This document shows positions 61,345-64,000 of a DNA stretch of 64,000 bases, piece after piece. Location of the stretch: the NCBI GenBank assembly GCA_902570525.1, contig CACFYN010000001.1, positions 1 through 64,000 on the forward strand. The letters run 5' to 3'. The translations under genes were made by a program, and so were the position numbers. The notes beneath the pieces were generated by a model that had not been told where the DNA came from, searched no databases, and was given only the letters and a program-made list of their open reading frames with translations. Position 1 is the first letter of the stretch; each line of letters opens with the position of its first letter. The DNA comes from an uncultured Pelagibacteraceae bacterium. GTDB lineage: Bacteria; Pseudomonadota; Alphaproteobacteria; Pelagibacterales; Pelagibacteraceae.

Positions 61345-63264
61345 TTAATTTAGGGATGCTTGATTTAAAGCAGAATATTTTTTGATAAAATCTTTTAGCT
61401 TCATATTTTCTTGTTTTTTATTATCTAATTCTCTAATAGTTACACTGTCACTGTCAACTTCTTTTTTACCACAAATTAGTAAAACTGGCACTTTAGACAG
61501 TGAATGCTCTCGAATTTTATAATTTAAATTATGATTCTTTAAATCTACTTCACAATTTAATCCAACATCTCTAAGTTTATCAGCTACTACTGAAGCATAT
61601 TTATCGAATTCATCTGATACAGGTATAACTACTACTTGAAGAGGACTAATCCAAAATGGAAGTTTTCCTGCATAATTTTCTATGAGGATTCCGATAAATC
61701 TCTCTAGTGATCCAAAAAGAGCTCTGTGTAACATTACAGGAACTTTTTTTGAACCATCTTTGTCAACAAATGTAGCGCCTAATCTTTCAGGTAAGTTTAA
61801 ATCAACTTGCAATGTTCCACACTGCCAATCTCTTCCTATTGCATCTCTCAAGACAAACTCAATCTTAGGACCATAAAAGGCGCCTTCGCCCTTATTGATT
61901 GAATATTCTAATTTTGTTGCTTTAACTGCATCTAACAAAGCTGCTTCTGATTTATCCCAAACCTTATCGTCACCTACTCTTACCTCGGGTCTATCTGAAT
62001 ATTTGAGTATAACGTTTTTAAATCCTAAATCTTTGTAGATATCTAATATTAAATTTGTTACGCTTAAAGACTCTTCTGTAATTTGTTCTTCAGTGCAAAA
62101 AATATGTGCATCATCTTGAGTAAATGCTCTAACTCTCATGAGCCCATGTAAAGCTCCTGAGGGTTCGTACCTGTGTACCTTTCCAAACTCAGACATTTTT
62201 AATGGTAAATCTCTGTAACTCTTTAATCCTTGATTAAAAACTTGAACACATCCAGGACAATTCATTGGTTTAATTGCAAATACTTTTTCGTCTGGAGTCT
62301 TTGAAGTATACATATGTTCTCCAAATTTGTCCCAGTGGCCAGATTTTTCCCATAAAGATCTATCTAAAATTTCTGGTGTATTAATCTCTTTGTATCCAGC
62401 TTTTCTTTGTCTATCCCTCATATAATTCACAAGCTTTTGAAATAAACTCCAACCTTTTTCATGCCAAAAAACTGAACCAGGACTTTCCTCTCGGAAATGG
62501 AAAAGATCCATTTCTTTTCCAAGCTTTCTATGATCTCGTTTTTCGGCTTCTTCAATTCTTTTTAGATAAGTATCTAGGTCTTTTTGATTGGCCCAACCAG
62601 TACCATATATCCTTTGAAGCATTTCATTTTTTGAGTCGCCACGCCAATATGCTCCTGAAACTTTTGTCAATTTAAAAGCTTTTCCAATTTTACCAGAAGA
62701 CTCTAAGTGTGGGCCTCTACATAAATCATGCCAGCTATCACCATGATGATAAATTGTAAGTTCTTCATTTTCAGGTATGCTCTCAATTATTTCGGCTTTA
62801 TATTTTTCGCCAATTTTTTTAAAATGATTAATTGCTTTTTCTCTTGCCCAGACTTCTCTTTTTGTTTTCACATTTTTGTCAACTATTTCTGACATTCTTT
62901 TTTCAATTTTATTCAAATCTTCACTTGTAAAAGGTTCCTTTCTAGCAAAATCATAGTAAAAACCATTTTCAATTACTGGACCAATAGTTACCTGTGTTCC
63001 TGGATATAGTTCTTGAACAGCCATAGCCATTATATGAGCAGTATCGTGTCTGATTACTTCTAAACCCTCAGGATCCTTTGCTGTAAAAATTTTTACAGTA
63101 CTATCCTCTTTAATAGTATAATATAAATCTCTTAGTTCCCCATTCACACTCATTACTAAAGCTTGTTTTGCCAGAGATTTACTTATTTTTTCAGCAACCT
63201 CAGAACCAGTTACAGGTTTATCAAATTTTATTGTCTTACCATCTGGTAGTGTGATATTTGCCAT
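61345..63264 (-). CDS. thrS: Threonyl-tRNA synthetase
   Basis: N-terminal TGS domain, IKPMNCPGCVQVFNQGLKSYRDLPLKMSEFGKVHRYEPSGALHGLMRVRAFTQDDAHIFC. Confidence 0.97.
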   Translation of the reverse strand: MANITLPDGKTIKFDKPVTGSEVAEKISKSLAKQALVMSVNGELRDLYYTIKEDSTVKIFTAKDPEGLEVIRHDTAHIMAMAVQELYPGTQVTIGPVIENGFYYDFARKEPFTSEDLNKIEKRMSEIVDKNVKTKREVWAREKAINHFKKIGEKYKAEIIESIPENEELTIYHHGDSWHDLCRGPHLESSGKIGKAFKLTKVSGAYWRGDSKNEMLQRIYGTGWANQKDLDTYLKRIEEAEKRDHRKLGKEMDLFHFREESPGSVFWHEKGWSLFQKLVNYMRDRQRKAGYKEINTPEILDRSLWEKSGHWDKFGEHMYTSKTPDEKVFAIKPMNCPGCVQVFNQGLKSYRDLPLKMSEFGKVHRYEPSGALHGLMRVRAFTQDDAHIFCTEEQITEESLSVTNLILDIYKDLGFKNVILKYSDRPEVRVGDDKVWDKSEAALLDAVKATKLEYSINKGEGAFYGPKIEFVLRDAIGRDWQCGTLQVDLNLPERLGATFVDKDGSKKVPVMLHRALFGSLERFIGILIENYAGKLPFWISPLQVVVIPVSDEFDKYASVVADKLRDVGLNCEVDLKNHNLNYKIREHSLSKVPVLLICGKKEVDSDSVTIRELDNKKQENMKLKDFIKKYSALNQASLN

Positions 63265-64000
63265 TAATTAAATAATTTCTTGTATTCTGAATAAGTATTT
63301 AAACACATTTTTTCAATATTAAATCTATTTATAACATTCTTTCTACCTTCTTTGCCCATTAATTCCAGAGTTAAAGTGTCAAGATTTATTATCTCATTAA
63401 TTTTTTTTGACAATGACTCAGCATTTCCACTCTCAAATAAAATACCAGTTTTATTGTCGATTATCGTTTCATTTGAACCTCCAATGTTACTTGCAATTAT
63501 AGGTTTTTTCATTGATTGGGCCTCTACAGAAACTCTACCAAAAGCCTCGGGCTCTATTGAGGATGAGATCACAATATCTGCTAACATATAAGCCGCTGGC
63601 ATGTATTCGCACTTACCAATAAACCTAAAATCATTGGTTAGATTGTACTGTTCAACTAATCTTTCAAGTTTTTTTTTATAAACTGTTCTACCTTGGTCGT
63701 TACCTAAAATAACAGCTGTAAAGTCCACGTCAGCATTTAATTTTTTGAATTTATTAATTGCCTCGATAAATAATTCTTGACCTTTCCAAGATGTCAACCT
63801 GCCTGGTAAAAGAATTACCTTACTATTATCTTCTATTTGCCAAAGAGTTTTCAATTTACTAACACTATTTTTCTTTAAGTTTTCTTGATCAAAATATTCA
63901 GTGTTAATGCCTCTAAAAATAACAAGAAATTTTTTTTTTGAATTTAAGTACTTGAGATAATTTTCGTTTATATGTGAAAAAATAAAGTTTGATCCAGCAA
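63264..64000 (-). CDS. Glycosyltransferase family 4-like protein (start beyond window edge)
   Basis: LLPGRLTSWKGQELFIEAINKF, SSIEPEAFGRVSVEAQSMKKPIIASNIGGSNETI; frame stays open to the window end. Confidence 0.85.
   Translation of the reverse strand, partial: AGSNFIFSHINENYLKYLNSKKKFLVIFRGINTEYFDQENLKKNSVSKLKTLWQIEDNSKVILLPGRLTSWKGQELFIEAINKFKKLNADVDFTAVILGNDQGRTVYKKKLERLVEQYNLTNDFRFIGKCEYMPAAYMLADIVISSSIEPEAFGRVSVEAQSMKKPIIASNIGGSNETIIDNKTGILFESGNAESLSKKINEIINLDTLTLELMGKEGRKNVINRFNIEKMCLNTYSEYKKLFN

Overview
AT-rich, tightly packed alphaproteobacterial chromosome segment. Gene content, overlapping genes and synteny look SAR11/Pelagibacterales-like (inference from sequence; no search was run). 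It is mostly core genes: kdsD-lptC-lptB; aroA-cmk-rpsA-ihfB-pyrF-trpF-trpB-trpA-accD-folC; hisG-hisZ-hisS-tRNA-His; infA-hisD-murA-dcd; rpmH-rnpA-yidD-yidC-argB-dapD-dapE; truA-fmt-def; aroK-aroB; bolA/J-domain/cobS/cobT; regB; gyrB; lepA-pheT-pheS-rplT-rpmI-infC-thrS. An accessory surface-polysaccharide island (about 45.6-54.9 kb) lies between tRNA-Ser and lepA. A small DNA-metabolism patch (about 14.9-16.3 kb) carries a truncated C5-cytosine methyltransferase. Most interesting signals: (1) a 24-codon His-rich leader-like ORF just upstream of the tRNA-His-hisS-hisZ-hisG operon, with the apparent Shine-Dalgarno of hisS inside the tRNA-His acceptor stem; (2) infA, absent from the ORF track, apparently starting at CTG in a CTGA overlap with the hisD stop; (3) a cytidylate kinase whose P-loop lysine is replaced by alanine; (4) an overlapping HDAC-like/SET-domain gene pair; (5) an orphan BolA/J-domain/CobS/CobT module. 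All functional calls rest on reading motifs by eye.
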